DNA from: Protopterus annectens
Taxonomy: Eukaryota > Chordata > Ceratodontiformes > Protopteridae
Assembly: GCF_019279795.1 (NCBI RefSeq)
Contig: NC_056743.1
Span: 624,628,248-624,692,247, forward strand
Length of the DNA stretch: 64,000 nt
Reading direction: 5' to 3'
Positions 1 to 12,495 of the stretch are shown in pieces. The first letter of the stretch is position 1. Each line of letters opens with the position of its first letter. A model generated the notes under the pieces. That model ran no database searches. It was not told the DNA's origin and was given only the letters and a program-made list of their open reading frames with translations. The translations under genes and the position numbers were made by a program.

Positions 1-92
1 ATTTTCTGCTTCTTAATCATTTATTCATATCCTGCACCAGTACATCTTTTCAGAGGTCCAAATGCTTGCAGAGCTTGGAAGATAGCCCTCCC

Positions 93-1081
<989 letters not shown>

Positions 1082-1163
<82 letters not shown>
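1082..1163. repeat. (AC)n microsatellite
   Basis: An uninterrupted AC tract of about 82 bp, preceded by a short C-rich stretch. Confidence 0.97.
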
Positions 1164-1165
<2 letters not shown>

Positions 1166-2040
1166 GTATGGCTTTGTCCAGATTTCTTGTGGTAATAGGT
1201 TGAGAGGTATTGGTTAATACAGGTCAGAATGTAAAACTTTCCCAGACATCAGTTCTGCTCAGAGTAGCCATTTTTATATGGGTGGTATCAGCTAGAACCT
1301 TCCAGTTACTTTGCATTGTGCAGACAGAATAGGGGCAAGGGAAAGTAAGAGCATCTTGCAGCCACAGTGTAAGTACTTCATATGAATAAGCTGTCTTGTT
1401 TCAATTTGCATCTGTAGCACTGTGGGGACAAAGTCACAGGTTAGTATAGCAGGCCTCAAGGTACTACATCCCCATATTGCTTAATACCATTCAGGACTGC
1501 AAAACCAAAGCAAGTCCTAGATTTAGAAACAGCACAGGTTAATATACACAGCACAAAAGACTAGGATGCAGCATCACAAATTTCATGCTGTACAACCTGA
1601 CAGAAATAAAAGCAGAAGTTTTGGCAGTTGTAGTCACGGAATGGGCCTTTTTGTCATAACATACTGCAACGGCTAAACAGACAAATGCTGCTACGCATTC
1701 TTGCCTTCTCTGCATTTTACAACGCAAGAATTATTTTTGATATTATCCTGTTAGCAATGTTATAAATGTGCGCATTCATGATGAGAAGAAAATGCTTCCT
1801 ACTGTTGGAATATTTGAAGAGCGGACAAACTAGCAAATAAATATTGTGACTAAGGATAACTCTGTTAGAAGTCCTCGGCAGAAAGAACAAATCTGTTTGA
1901 AGGGTAAGTCTGTCTTTACATAACAAGTAATAAGTCAGACTGCAGCAAGCTCTAAATTACACTGTGTAGGGTGATCATCGGTTGAACAACAGAAGGACTG
2001 ATATGGCTGTGGGCCTACTCATACTGTTGATACTACGAAT
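1164..2040. other. unassigned sequence
   Basis: No coding, RNA or transposon signal is recognised. Short open frames here have no family resemblance that I can see. Confidence 0.5.
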
Positions 2041-2276
2041 GACATAAAAAGTACTCAGAGTCATATAGGCCAGTTTCACTCCAACAATGACATAAAAAGT
2101 ACTGAAACCCATACAGGCCAACTTTATACCAGCACTGACATAAAAAGCACCAGGTGTTGTACAGGCCAACTTCATGCCACCAATAACATAAACAGTACTG
2201 AGAGTTGTATGGGCCACCTTCATACCACGCATGACATAAAAGTTACTGTGAGTCATATGGGCCAGCTTCCTCTCGC
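2041..2276 (-). repeat. 48-bp tandem array, five copies
   Basis: Units start at 2041, 2089, 2137, 2185 and 2233, each opening with GACATAAAAAG or a close variant, so the period is exactly 48 bp (16 codons). On the minus strand the array stays open inside a 143-codon frame (1975-2406) and encodes a repeated FYV...KLA-type 16-residue motif. The copies differ at many sites, so the array is old. Whether it was ever translated is unknown; freedom from stops may simply follow from a period divisible by three. Confidence 0.85.
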
Positions 2277-3014
2277 TTGATAAGAAATTAAGTCTACAAG
2301 ACATCAGAGATGCAGTCCAAAGGAAGCAGTCTGGTGAAGAGCATAAGACAGACAAAAAAATAATTAAATACCCTAACTTTTTTTGAGTGGAACTGAAGTA
2401 GTCCACTAATATCTTATTATGGAAAACTCGTGAATAATAATATCCAGCTTTTATTTATTTGAATATGTTGACCAGTAAAGTCTAACTGGGTTATTCTCTT
2501 TTTAAACTGCCCTTAGTTTTTTTTTTGTAATCTTGTCTTTAATTTGAAAAATATAAATTATAGCACTGATCAAAGTAGACATATCTCTGTCCATGAACTA
2601 ACTTAGGCAATAGTGTTTCTGTAGCGGTTAACATTTTCAGCCCAAGACAAGAAAATTTGGTCTAATAAATTATGCTGACTTTTTCACAAAATAATAACCC
2701 TGTGAAGAAGGACATCAAGGACAAATTTCAGCAACAGTAAAAATCAGTACTTGGCATTTAACAGTTTAGCCTTCATACCCAGCTGTGGATTTATCTGCAA
2801 AATTCTGATAACATATGCTTCCTTTTATCAGAGTATTGCTTATCAAGTTTTAAAGACAGTGTTTTGGTTTCTCTTAACAATGACTCATGACATTCACGTT
2901 ACTATCATTTTCCCTACTTTTTTCAGCAAAGTGTAAGAAACTGTTTTATCAGACTTCATTTCCTAACAAAAGCAGCAGGCTATTTGTTTCTTTCATCAGA
3001 CTTAATATGCCATA
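2277..3014. other. unassigned AT-rich sequence
   Basis: Nothing recognised beyond short open frames and homopolymer T tracts. Confidence 0.5.
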
Positions 3015-3320
3015 TTGACCAAACTACTTTTATTTTCCTTAGTTGTTGCATTTGTCTTTTTTAATGATAATGTTTGGTATACTCATAGTCTAATATACTA
3101 CCCTGATAAGTATCCGGCACTAAAAGGCACGTATCAACACTACCACCCTACCAAAGCTCTTTGCTCTGAAGACAGATTTCTCTTCTCTCTCACTAAAACC
3201 CAAAATACATCTGGAGACTCCTTATAATCAAACTTTGTAGCTACCCTCGGCAATGCCCTCCTACATGTTCTCAGGCTTATTGAAAACCAGCAGGCATTCA
3301 AAACACATTTAACACAACAC

Positions 3321-3452
3321 CTCTTAATATCCTGGCTCTGTAGCTGTGCGTCTCCAGGATAAGTCTCTTAACATCCTGACTCTATAGCTGTGCGTCTCCA
3401 GGATAAGTCTCTTAACATCCTGACTCTGCAGCTGTGCGTCTCCAGGATAAGT
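3321..3452 (+). repeat. 44-bp tandem triplication
   Basis: Three copies of a 44-bp unit (3321, 3365, 3409), beginning CTCTTAA.ATCCTG and ending TCTCCAGGATAAGT. They differ at only a few positions, so the event is recent relative to the host LINE. The period is not a multiple of three and the array lies downstream of the LINE stop codon. Confidence 0.95.
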
Positions 3453-3502
3453 ATAACATCTTTGCTTTCTTACTCCTCTTCTACTATATCTCTGCTCTCC
3501 TA

Positions 3503-3770
3503 GGGTTTATATTCGAACATCGAATGTTCTAAATACCGAATGCTCTAAAGACCGAAAATGCAGGACCTCAAAATCATTATTGTGGGGGGCTGTACCCCCC
3601 ACACCCCCTGCTAAATATATATTCCAACTCTGAGATCGCACTACAGTGAGGAAAGGGCAAATATTCCGATCTTCACTGTACTGCAATCTCAAAAAAGCAC
3701 TTTGAGGTCCTGCATTTTCGCTCTTTAGAGCGTTCGATATTTAGAACATTCGATGTTCTAATATAGACCC
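3503..3770. mobile_element. hairpin MITE M1, non-autonomous DNA transposon-like
   Basis: The ends are 70-bp inverted arms (3503-3572 and 3701-3770) matching at 65 of 70 positions by hand count. They start GGGTYTATAT and contain short palindromes such as GAACATCGAATGTTC. The interior has a C-rich core (CCCCCCACACCCCCTGCT) followed by AACTCTGAGATCGCACTAC, and an inner inverted repeat (3632-3649 against 3673-3690). The flanks GCTCTCCTA (3494-3502) and GCTTTCCTA (3771-3779) look like a 9-bp target duplication. There is no coding capacity. Arms this long with a 9-bp duplication suggest a Mutator-like origin; Merlin or hAT remain possible. Confidence 0.88.
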
Positions 3771-3926
3771 GCTTTCCTATACTCTGTGACCAACTATCAC
3801 TCTGTCTTCACCCACCCCACCTGCTACCTATGCCTCTCATTTAACCCTTTTACCACTCATTTCATTTATATCTCATAATTAAATCAACCTTGACATACGT
3901 GCTACTGCATAGTTATTTATTTAACT

Positions 3927-4260
3927 GGTTACCTATTATATTCTTGAAATCCGACAATGTCGAATCCGACATTGTTGACATGAGAATAGCGAAAGTGCAT
4001 AACATCGAACGGGTAAATGGAAATCTTCATAAGGGGAGATTTCTGTTTACTTCAATGTAGTGTGGTCTCACAGTTGGTATATTTAAGTAGCAGGAGTGTG
4101 GGGGGTGCAGGAGGGCTTGCCCCCCTGCCTACACCCTTTAGATTTTCTTTTTTTTTTTATTTATTTTTTTCTGAACATTCGAAATTTTAATGGTTCGATC
4201 ATTAAAGGTCGACCTTTAGTGACTGAAACCATTAAACTTTCGATGTTCTAATATAGACCC
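3927..4260. mobile_element. hairpin MITE M2
   Basis: The right end (CGATGTTCTAATATAGACCC) matches the M1 right end almost exactly. The same C-rich core is present in inverted orientation (4085-4130). A perfect 9-bp repeat, TATTTAACT, flanks it at 3918-3926 and 4261-4269. Its right arm holds its own palindrome around AAAGGTCGACCTTT-like sequence (4170-4250). The left arm is poorly matched to the right arm, unlike M1. It is inserted in the same L2-C 3' UTR as M1. Confidence 0.8.
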
Positions 4261-4739
4261 TATTTAACTACATTTGTTTAAAGTACAGTTAGTATAAGAG
4301 GCCTATAACTATATCTGTATCGAGTATAATTAGTATAAGAAGCCTTACTACTATATATATAGTTACTATCTTATCTGTTTTGACTCTATAAAATGTATTT
4401 AATTGTATTTTGCCTGACATTGTCGATATTATATAACTTAAAAGATTTTGATTGTACTGTATATATTGGAGCTTTTCTCGCAGGGCCTCCCGTGAAAAGG
4501 GGCTTTTTTGCCCAGCTGAACTTCCCCGGTCAAAAATGTAAAATAAATAAATAATGATATTTACCAACTGAATCTATTTTTTTTTTGTTGTTTTTTTCAA
4601 AAGAGAGGTATTGCTCTGTTTTTATTGATTATATTTAATTTAGAATGCTGGATTATTTTGTGCTGTGACTATGTTCTGCCAAATGTAATATATGTAGCAT
4701 TTTTTTCTGCATCAGACAAATTTATACATACATTTTCAC

Positions 4740-5000
4740 AACAATACAATAGAAGTGAGACACATTACGTCACATGAGATCATCCATTACCAACAATTCA
4801 AAAGATAGATGCAAGAAAACCAGATATACTGGTCCATGAAAAGAAGACAAAAGTAGCATCGATCATTGAAACAATGACTACAGTGTCTTGCATACAGAGA
4901 GACACAAAGTCATAAAATATCAAGATTTGTAGGCAGAAACAAGAGGAATGTGGAAGAAAGATACCTAGACAGTTCCAATAGTAGGGGGAAGAGGAACGGG
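4740..5000 (+). mobile_element. RLE-type LINE 3' fragment (restriction-like endonuclease region)
   Basis: A plus-strand frame around 4800-4865 encodes RKPDILVHEKKTKVASIIE. This is the PD...E spacing of the restriction-like endonuclease at the C-terminus of R2/R4/NeSL-type LINEs. The same segment occurs in the longer element at 36687-36790, where the reading is KTDIAVHEKKTKVALITE, with a C in front of the block degraded. Upstream RT is absent, so this is a 5'-truncated or eroded copy. The 3' boundary is uncertain. Confidence 0.65.
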
Positions 5001-6190
5001 TCTTATAAAAAAGAATCTACAATCATATTTAGATATGTTACCAATACATGTAAATCCGTACAAATTGCAGAAGGAGTTGTTACTGGGCATATGGCTGGTG
5101 CTGTGAAGAGTACTTTTGGCTGACATCAAAGATTGAAACAATACTAATTTCATGAACTTTAATCATAATTTGACTAAGAAATGGGGTCTATTCCCATCAT
5201 GGTATTAGAAACCCAAAAGATATGAGAAATTAAAAAATAGAAATGAATATACAGAGATTTACATGTGATACTAAGATAGATATTGAGGTGTTCAAAATAT
5301 GAAACTGTCTAGTTACACACTCACATCCAGAGAAAAATAAACATATATGTATGGATGCAAAGCATCACATATTTAGCTGTGGAAATGTGCAATACCATTG
5401 ATGTCACACAGCATGCAGACATAATGCGCACACATGTAAATACAGAAAACACACAATTACATGATTATGTACATACATGTGCCCACATTTATTTGTTGAT
5501 TTTGCACTTTGAATCATTTTAAATGTTCCTAATAACACAAATAGCCTTGTCCAGGTAGTTTGTTTAAGTTGTTTTGTAGTAGAATTATGCCCTTAAACAA
5601 TCTTTTTTGTGTTTCTACATTAAGAGGACTAGGATAGTCAAGCTAGTGGTAGTAAGTGATGGCCTGGTCTGAGCTGTAAAACACATAAGAAAGGTGTAAG
5701 TGTGGTGGTTTTGATGTCCAAATGATGCAGAAGCCAGTTTTCTGTGTTTTAAATGCCTGTATAAATTTAGTGCATTTTCTGGCCACTGTGCATCATGCAG
5801 AGGTGGTGTATAGATGCAGACAACTAGAAACTAAATTTCTCCTATAAAACCACCTCTGAAACTGCACCATAACTCAGTCAGTATAGAGCAACTACTTTAG
5901 TAGCATAGACTATCTAGTGTGTGTGCTGAAGAGCACTGACCCTTGAATTTAGTATTATATAGCCCAGTCTAGTATCTAGCCCCCCAAACCACCCTTAAAC
6001 AGTCCACTGTAAAGCCCTCATCCACTGCACCTTTGCAGCTCATCCAATAAAGGATGTGACATGGGTATGTGCTTTCCCAATCTCTCTGCAGCCTGTTTGC
6101 TGGATATGGGTATATTCAGACAATATAACAATTGTTTAATGTTCACTGACAGCCATTTAATCCTGAAAGAAAAGAATACAGTATGAGAGA
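5001..6190. other. unassigned sequence
   Basis: No gene or element is recognised. Part could be the 3' UTR of the RLE-LINE relic on the left or the 5' region of LINE-A copy 1 on the right. Confidence 0.4.
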
Positions 6191-6204
6191 GATGTATATT
6201 CACA

Positions 6205-6729
6205 ATGTCTCTGGGGCACAACGCTCACCTATTAACACTCATAACAATAATCTGTATGTCAGGAATACACATACTACACCCACCACACTTTGACTTACTT
6301 ATGCTGAGGTGCTTAAATGCAATCTTCCCAAACCCCAAAGACCTCCCAGACATTCTACCTTCAGATATTATCCTCAGCAAACCTGACAGCACTCAACAGA
6401 AACACCTAACACCACACATACAGCAGAAACACCTAACACCACACATACAGCAGAAACACCTAACACCACACATACAGCAGAAACACTTAACACCACACAT
6501 ACAGCAGAAACACCTAACACCACACATACAGCAGAAACACCTAACACCACACATACAGCAGAAACACCTAACACCACACATACAGCAGAAACACCTAACA
6601 CCACACATACAGCAGAAACACCTAACACCACACATACAGCAGAAACACCTAACACCACACATACAGCAGAAACACCTAACACCACACATACAGTCACAAC
6701 CAGTGGTGCTTCAACTACCAAGCTCATAA
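6205..6729 (+). pseudogene. LINE-A ORF1, linker region with QQKHLTPHI repeats
   Basis: A 174-codon open frame with an ordinary first third, then eleven copies of the nine-residue motif QQKHLTPHI, a short tail and a stop just before the esterase-like segment. In LINE-A copy 3 (58580-58895, -) the same place holds a Pro/Thr-rich linker with a Thr-His microsatellite, which identifies this as ORF1 linker. The original ORF1 start is not visible, so the methionine at 6205 is not taken as genuine. Non-functional. Confidence 0.6.
6394..6690 (+). repeat. 27-bp minisatellite, 11 copies
   Basis: Eleven head-to-tail copies of CAGCAGAAACACCTAACACCACACATA-type units (given as two parts: CAGCAGAAACACCTAACACC then ACACATA). 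They are nearly identical; one copy has CTTAAC for CCTAAC and the first has CAACAG. The period is nine codons and the ORF1 frame is kept throughout. Confidence 0.97.
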
Positions 6730-6752
6730 GGCAAGACAGTGCCCTTCCCTGG

Positions 6753-7215
6753 ACTCTAACTATAGGGGACTCCATTGTATGACACACTGATGCCCCCTTC
6801 ATCAGGCTGAACAAGGAGAAAATAACAACCAGTTACCTTTCAAGGAAGAGGATCTGCCAAGTTATTTACACATTCAAGTCATTGCACCACAGTGACCATT
6901 ATGATTCAACCACAGTCCACATAGACGTAAATGGCCTGAGACATACCTCAGGCATTATGGAGTTCTTGGACTGTGTGTCAAGGCTATGTACCTAGCACTG
7001 AGCAGCATTCTACCTTCACTAAGGATGATGCCACAATTCAAACAGAAGATTATTGACTTTAATAATTGACTTACCTTTTGGTGTCATTCTTAGGGGATAC
7101 AATATTTGTCAGCGTGGGAGGTCATGGTTAACAAACTATGTTTCTGTGTCAAGAATGGTCTGCACCTGTCCCCTCATGGCTTTTGAATATTGGTTAAAAC
7201 AGTGTCTTCTCCCAT
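6753..7215 (+). pseudogene. LINE-A ORF1 SGNH/esterase-like segment (broken)
   Basis: The translation begins IGDSIV (block I, GDS) at about 6757. It continues through a region resembling the minus-strand copy at 58288-58569 and contains VHIDVNGLRHTS near 6920, the equivalent of the V-H-G-x-N-D block III. In this copy block III reads DVNG instead of GxND, so the hydrolase-like site is degraded. The ORF1 of CR1/L2 LINEs is known to carry such an esterase domain. Stops after about 6990 break the frame. Confidence 0.6.
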
Positions 7216-7249
7216 AGACCCTTTTTAGGTAATGCCAAATTCACAAATA

Positions 7250-8344
7250 CTCCAACACAGTAAAATCTATCCAAGGAAATCTAAAGGTGTTACTGCTCGA
7301 TGCTGCGAGCCTAAACAAAGAGATCCACTCCCTCTAAGCTCTCCTCACTTCGGAGAATGAGGCTATCTGTGTAGTTACTGAGACTACCGGCAGTCCAAGA
7401 CTTCAGTGCCTTCCATACATTTAGACCAGCAACTGCACAGACAGGGACTAAAAGTGGAGGTGTCTTGATCTACATCAATAACATGCACACCTCTAGGCTG
7501 GTTAAACAGCATGATGCATTGAAGTTTCTTCATGTCCATCCATAACAGAGACAAAATCCCATTCCACATCCTAGCAAGCTATAGGTCACCCCCTATGTTC
7601 CATGAAACCCATAGTTCATACTTAGAATTATTGCAGACATTCAGTATTTAATCAAATACCATACTCATGAGGAAGTTTAATTCTCCCTCTATAAACTGGC
7701 AATCCTACTTCACCCCAAATTTGCAGGTGCAGAGATTCCTAGACTTTGTAAACACAAACACTTTGGAGTAGTCTGTTCATACACCTACTAGAGGTCCAAA
7801 CATAATTGACCTGGTACTCAAAAATATGGGAGAATGCTGCACCCCCCCCAAAAGCGTGATGTCCTCTCTGGTAAGGTCAAACCACAAAACAGTTTCCTTT
7901 GAAATAAGAATCAATTCTGTAAGCCCAGCAAACTCTGTAACAGTTAGAAACTACTCTAAGACAAACTACCTTTTATTAAATGATAACCTGCCAAAATTTC
8001 AAGCCCCTCAAAACCAAGATAACATAGCAGCCCATGAAGAGTTATTCACAGAATGCCTGTACAATCATGTCAATGACTGTAGAGAGGCTGCTGTGCCTAC
8101 CAGACGTAAACCCAAAAATAAACTCAAAACACAAATCACCCTGGTGGAATCACAGGTTGTACAACAAAAGAAGAAAATCACAGGTAAAAGTAACACCTTT
8201 GATGCAACAATAGCATCCCAGACCAAGGACAACCATAAGACCTTTTTTAGTTATGTCCAAAACTTCAAAGGCAGCACACATAAGTGTGCCGAACTGCTGG
8301 TAAAACGAGCCAAGTTTATGGAACAAATTCAGCTGCAACTTTAA
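7250..8344 (+). pseudogene. LINE-A ORF2 endonuclease and connector (broken)
   Basis: The first part (7250-7830) is an eroded AP endonuclease. Recognisable pieces are FHTFRPAT near 7400, SGGVLIYINNMHTSRLV at about 7450-7505 and a degraded 'TRGPNIIDLVL' block near 7790-7815. A 172-codon open frame (7826-8344) continues with SLVRSNHKTVSFE, in which the catalytic SDH is changed to SNH. A basic connector typical of CR1 ORF2 before the RT follows. The closest relative in the window is copy 2 at 55919-56928 (-). Several frameshifts; inactive. Confidence 0.65.
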
Positions 8345-8522
8345 CCCATTCTCCCTCCCAGCTGCCCTCCAGAAAATACCATCTACCATAATCCCTCAAA
8401 CTATCAGTATGGAGCAGATGTTAGATTGATATCTTAGACCTAGAATAGTTTTGATGGACCCATGATAATATCATAGGATTCTTCCTAAATGGCCTGAAAT
8501 ATGACCTATCAGGGTCACTGGT

Positions 8523-9731
8523 GTGGCAGTTCAACCACTGTCTCTGCACTGGCTTCATGCCACACAAATGGAAGACTGCAATGGTCATCTCTCTACTCAA
8601 GGGAGGACCATAAATGGATCACCAAAACTACAGACTGCTAGTCTCATATGCAAAGTCAAGGAAAGAATTGTCATGGAAATGATTAAAAATGACATAGGAA
8701 ACCTTAAGACACCTGGTTTTGTTAAAGGCAGGTCAAGCTTACTGAAACTAGTTGACTTCTTTGAGAAGGTCACCAAGGCAATAGGGCAAAACAGTACATA
8801 CCACCTGTCTTGACCTGCTAAAGCATTTGCTATAATACTTGGGCATTGTAAACAAACTCACAGAATTAGGCATAAACCCCTATGTTATTCACTGGATAGC
8901 AAGCTGGCTCACAGACAGGACCCAGGATGTTAGGACTGGAAAAAAACACCTCTACAAAGAAGCTGACCACCAGTGGAGTCATCCAAAGCTCTATGCTGGG
9001 TCTGCTCCTCCTTAACATTTAGTCATGGCCAGTGTCAAGGACCTCCAGCTTACCAAATTTGCAGATGATTGCAAGCTAGATGCAAACATATAAACCCCCC
9101 AAGATACTAAAATCTTACAGGAAGGTCTAACACAGGCAAATAGCTGGGGCCAAAGTCACAGTTTAAAACTCAATGTGAAAAAATTCATAGGAGTACTTTT
9201 GGGAAGCTGACCAACCAGGAAAGCAAACTAATTTATAAAGCACTCCTAAAAGTAGAAAATATAACCAGGGATTTGGGGACTCATGTAGACAGTAACCTGG
9301 CTTTCGACCAACATGTGTCTGAGGCTGTAAGAAAATCATTCTATGTCACTCAACTTATAAGTAAGGGCATGACATCTATGTTCAGGGAAGTCATCATGCC
9401 ACTGTACTCAGCCAACATCAGACCCATCATTGAGTACAATGCCTCCTTTGGTATTTACCTGACCAGGCACATGCAACAAATGGAATGTCCACAGAAGTTC
9501 CACACCAAAATAATACAGGGTGTAAACACAATGGTCTGTGCAGATCTCCTAAATACCCCATCTCTATATTGTGTTTCCTACAGACTTCTGAGAGGCAATT
9601 TATGCCTGGCAAAAAAGGCATCATTTGATCCCACCCTGATGGACCGTTTGCATATTAGCAAAATGAACAACAACAGAACTACTAGAGCTAAGGATTTAAA
9701 CTTTACTTGCAACTTAAATATGACATGTTGA
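8523..9731 (+). pseudogene. LINE-A ORF2 reverse transcriptase and C-terminus (broken)
   Basis: The RT fingers/palm are scattered across frames: GFVKGRSSLLKLVDFFEKV at about 8717-8773, the 'L...KAF' block near 8815, the ADD-equivalent 'FADDCKLD' in another frame near 9058-9080. A 152-codon frame (9273-9731) is the intact-looking thumb/C-terminus, with VDSNLAFDQHV, IRPIIEYNASFGIYL and RLLRGNLCL. The same blocks occur in copies 2 and 3 and in the fragment at 16211-16540. No full RT can be read. Confidence 0.75.
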
Positions 9732-10041
9732 AGGGTCAGGTATGTGTCTTAGAAAATCACATTTCTCTGAAATAATCTTCCCATCTATGTGAAGCAGAGC
9801 CCCTTTGTAACATTATTCAAGCACAACCTGGATGAGGAGAAATCAGAAATTCACCCATGGTCTGAGGCCTATGTCTCTGATGGTCAGAGTCAGATGTTAA
9901 ATTACTCCCTAACTAATATATACCCTTTAAAATAACTTCTAAGGTACAATAACTCATGTGATATGTTTGGGTTGTATGGCTAGGCTTATAAAGACCCAGT
10001 GATTGTTAGCCTAGTATATCTCTATGAACTTATGAACCTAT

Positions 10042-10601
10042 AGTACTGAACACATTGCATTTATTACATGTATTAAGTCCATAAGCATGCAAAATATTTC
10101 ATTCAGAAATATATGATTTTGGCTTCCACTATGACTTATTGAGTTACAACTTTGCAAGGACCCAACTTGTTAAGTACAACTGTTCAGGAAATCAACCCAA
10201 TGAAAAACTTACATGTAAGCATTTTTTTGTCAGGGTGAGCCCCCCAATACACCCCACTATAGGGGCCTCCAAATTTACATATACTAACTCCATGATTGCA
10301 AAAGCATACAGGATGAAATTCTTGCTGTCAGACACATAGATACTGGACCAGCAGAGATCTATGAAAAGCAGCAATTGTGGAGTTGATGTTTGTCAAGCTG
10401 TGTGAGTGAAAAGCTCATTGAGTTGGCTCTCCATGACCTCTAGAGTAGCCATGAGTGAGATACATACATATCACAAACCCGATTACAAAATCTACATCAT
10501 TTTACATATGTATTAACAAAGCACATTCTTCCATAAAACACAGATGCCCTGTATTACAGAAGGGTTATAATGCCAAATGTTACATGGATAGCACTGCAAA
10601 A

Positions 10602-10693
<92 letters not shown>

Positions 10694-11251
10694 TAACAAA
10701 AATCTATACCAGTAAATAGACCAATTTGTAAGCACAAACATTAACACAAAAATAAAACACAAATGCTGATGGCAGATAAAGATCAAATGGTCTGGTTCAC
10801 TAAGTCTGCTCTGCTCTCCAAAAAAACAACAAAAAAAAAAAAACAGATTTTATTAAATTCACATTCATTCTTTCTACTCACAAAAGCTTCCTTATCCTAA
10901 TAGCTGTCCAATGTAGTTTGAAATTGTTTCAGTGCTTCAATTTAAAACATCACAAGGAATGAAGTCCTAGGCATGTATTGTCACTATGAAACAAATGCCT
11001 ATGTTTTTCAGGACTGCACACCATCGGGGACATTGCTAAGATGCCAAGCTGTTAGCAGCATAAAAACTGTGCTCTGCTTTATTTCAGTTTTTCTGACAGG
11101 ATTATTTACATTTTTAATTAAAAAACTATCCTTAAGAATATTGTTATTCAACAAGAAACAAACCTCTATTAAATTCAAGAAGAAATATTAGTCTTCAGAG
11201 TCTTTATTTTGTTTTTATACTGTCAAAAGTTTTTTGTCAATTATTCCAGTC
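10042..11251. other. unassigned sequence with one microsatellite and a possible MITE relic
   Basis: Apart from the (AC)n tract (10603-10690), the only pattern seen is 10228-10300. There AGCCCCCCAATACACCCC is followed by CATATACTAACTCCATGATTG, resembling the M1-M4 core. No inverted arms were found around it. Confidence 0.4.
10603..10690. repeat. (AC)n microsatellite
   Basis: A pure AC tract of about 88 bp. Confidence 0.97.
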
Positions 11252-12134
11252 ATGAGTTACTCTAAAGTTTCTCCTCAGAAAAATATGATGAATAAAGAAC
11301 CACAATCACTTATTGCTAGCATTTAAGACCTTTCAGTCAAAATGGATAAGATGGAATGTAAAATTGATACTATAAAACAGGACAATAAGAAGCAGCTTGC
11401 TCTACTAAATTAAATTATTATGAAGCACTCACAGCACATTTCTTCCAATTGGTAACTGATATAAATGCAAGATTGACTGAAAAAGAAAACCAAGTTGAAT
11501 TCCTTTTGAAACAAAACACTTTTCTCATGGAGAAAGTAGAAGATCTGAAAAGCAGGTCCAGGAGAAATAATATAATAATTTATGGAGTTTCTGAGAAGGA
11601 AGAGGGTAATAATATGATACATTTCCTGAATACTTGGTTACCAAAAACTTTAAACCTGTCTGAATCACTTTCATTTGGAATTGAGAGAGCTCATACATCT
11701 TTTTTAAATACTTCTTCACTGAATAATTCATCTACACTGAGGTCTATAAAAGTTAAGTATATTTCTATGCAGGATAAAGACTTGGTTTTGAAAACAGCCC
11801 AGTCAAACCCTCCAATAACTCTACATAGGAAAATTATTAGATTTGATAATGACTACACCTCTTCAATGATTACTAAAAGAAAGCTTGTGTACCACTAATT
11901 AAAAACCTGAAAAAATCAAACATCAAAGTGCATCTCATCTTCCCTGCAAAAATCAAGATCTAGTTCTCAGAGGATCAGAAAGTTTTTAATGCACTTGATG
12001 AAGCCATGGACTCTGTTAAGAAAAATACATTTTTTGATGAGCTAGAAGAAATGGATTGGTCTTTAGCAAGTTTAAAAAGACAAGCAGTTAAAAGTGATTG
12101 GACAACTAAAGGGAAAATAGTAAAAAGTTTATAG
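11252..12134 (+). pseudogene. Tx1/L1-type ORF1 (coiled coil and RRM), broken
   Basis: ATG at 11252 starts a lysine-rich N-terminus with heptad-like spacing, interrupted by stops near 11326 and 11413. The open segment 11449-11898 carries the hallmark junction LKSRSRRNNIIIYGVSE, i.e. the end of the coiled coil and the first RRM strand of L1 ORF1p. The C-terminal domain follows, with stops, to TAG at 12134. In L1-type elements this protein binds element RNA as a trimer and acts as a chaperone. Non-functional here because of internal stops. Confidence 0.75.
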
Positions 12135-12495
12135 AGAAGTAATTTCTTTTTCGACTTTTCTTTTTTCCCATATGCTTATATTGTGTTATGTTTTAATGAT
12201 ACTGTAACAGTTGTAGAGGATCACCATATCTGCAAGATAATACTTTCATGCCTTTTTTAGTATATGAAATAGCAACATGAAAAGCAAGATTATTAACAGC
12301 AATTTATTACTCATATGTGTGTTTTATTGGAATACTGCCAGGTTTATTGGTAACTGTAATTAGATGGGTATGATTTAGATTGTGTTTTGTGTGTTTTATT
12401 CTCTTATACTGCATGTGGTTTACACACTGATGCTATTTGGGTTGGTGCTATGTTGCTATGTTGATACTTTATGTCCTTGATTAATTAAAACTTTT

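Larger units (their letters stand above)
3015..4557 (+). mobile_element. L2-type LINE (L2-C), 3' end, 5'-truncated, carrying two insertions
   Basis: The left part (to about 3315) reads as the extreme C-terminus of an L2/CR1-type ORF2, ending in the pattern 'FKTHLTQHLL' common after the RT domain. The right end (4470-4557) has the L2-like 3' signature: GAGCTTTTCTC, then GGGCCTCC, a purine-rich stretch, CCCCGGTCAA and an AATAAATAAATAA tail. Variants of the same signature end the copies at 39825 and 60386 (both -) and 43202-43500 (+). Hairpin elements M1 (3503-3770) and M2 (3927-4260) are inserted in the 3' UTR and a 44-bp triplication lies at 3321-3452. The 5' boundary is approximate. Confidence 0.75.
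6205..10041 (+). mobile_element. CR1-like LINE-A copy 1, decayed but nearly full length
   Basis: In order along the plus strand: an ORF1 N-terminal part with a 27-bp array, an SGNH-esterase-like ORF1 segment, an AP endonuclease, a connecting segment, a reverse transcriptase and an RT C-terminal region. The element ends at TATGAACTTATGAACCTAT near 10041. That terminal motif (revcomp ATAGGTTCATAGG) also closes the LINE-A copies at 15983, 52000 and 54104. Many stops and frameshifts are present. The 5' boundary is a guess. Confidence 0.8.

Noticed and set aside
6394..6690. CRISPR-like array
   Set aside because: Direct tandem units without spacers in a eukaryotic LINE; no cas genes.
6374..6814. 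146-codon and 98-codon minus-strand frames over the 27-bp array
   Set aside because: They are shadows of the repeat. The coding sense is plus, as shown by the collinear LINE-A ORF1, endonuclease and RT.
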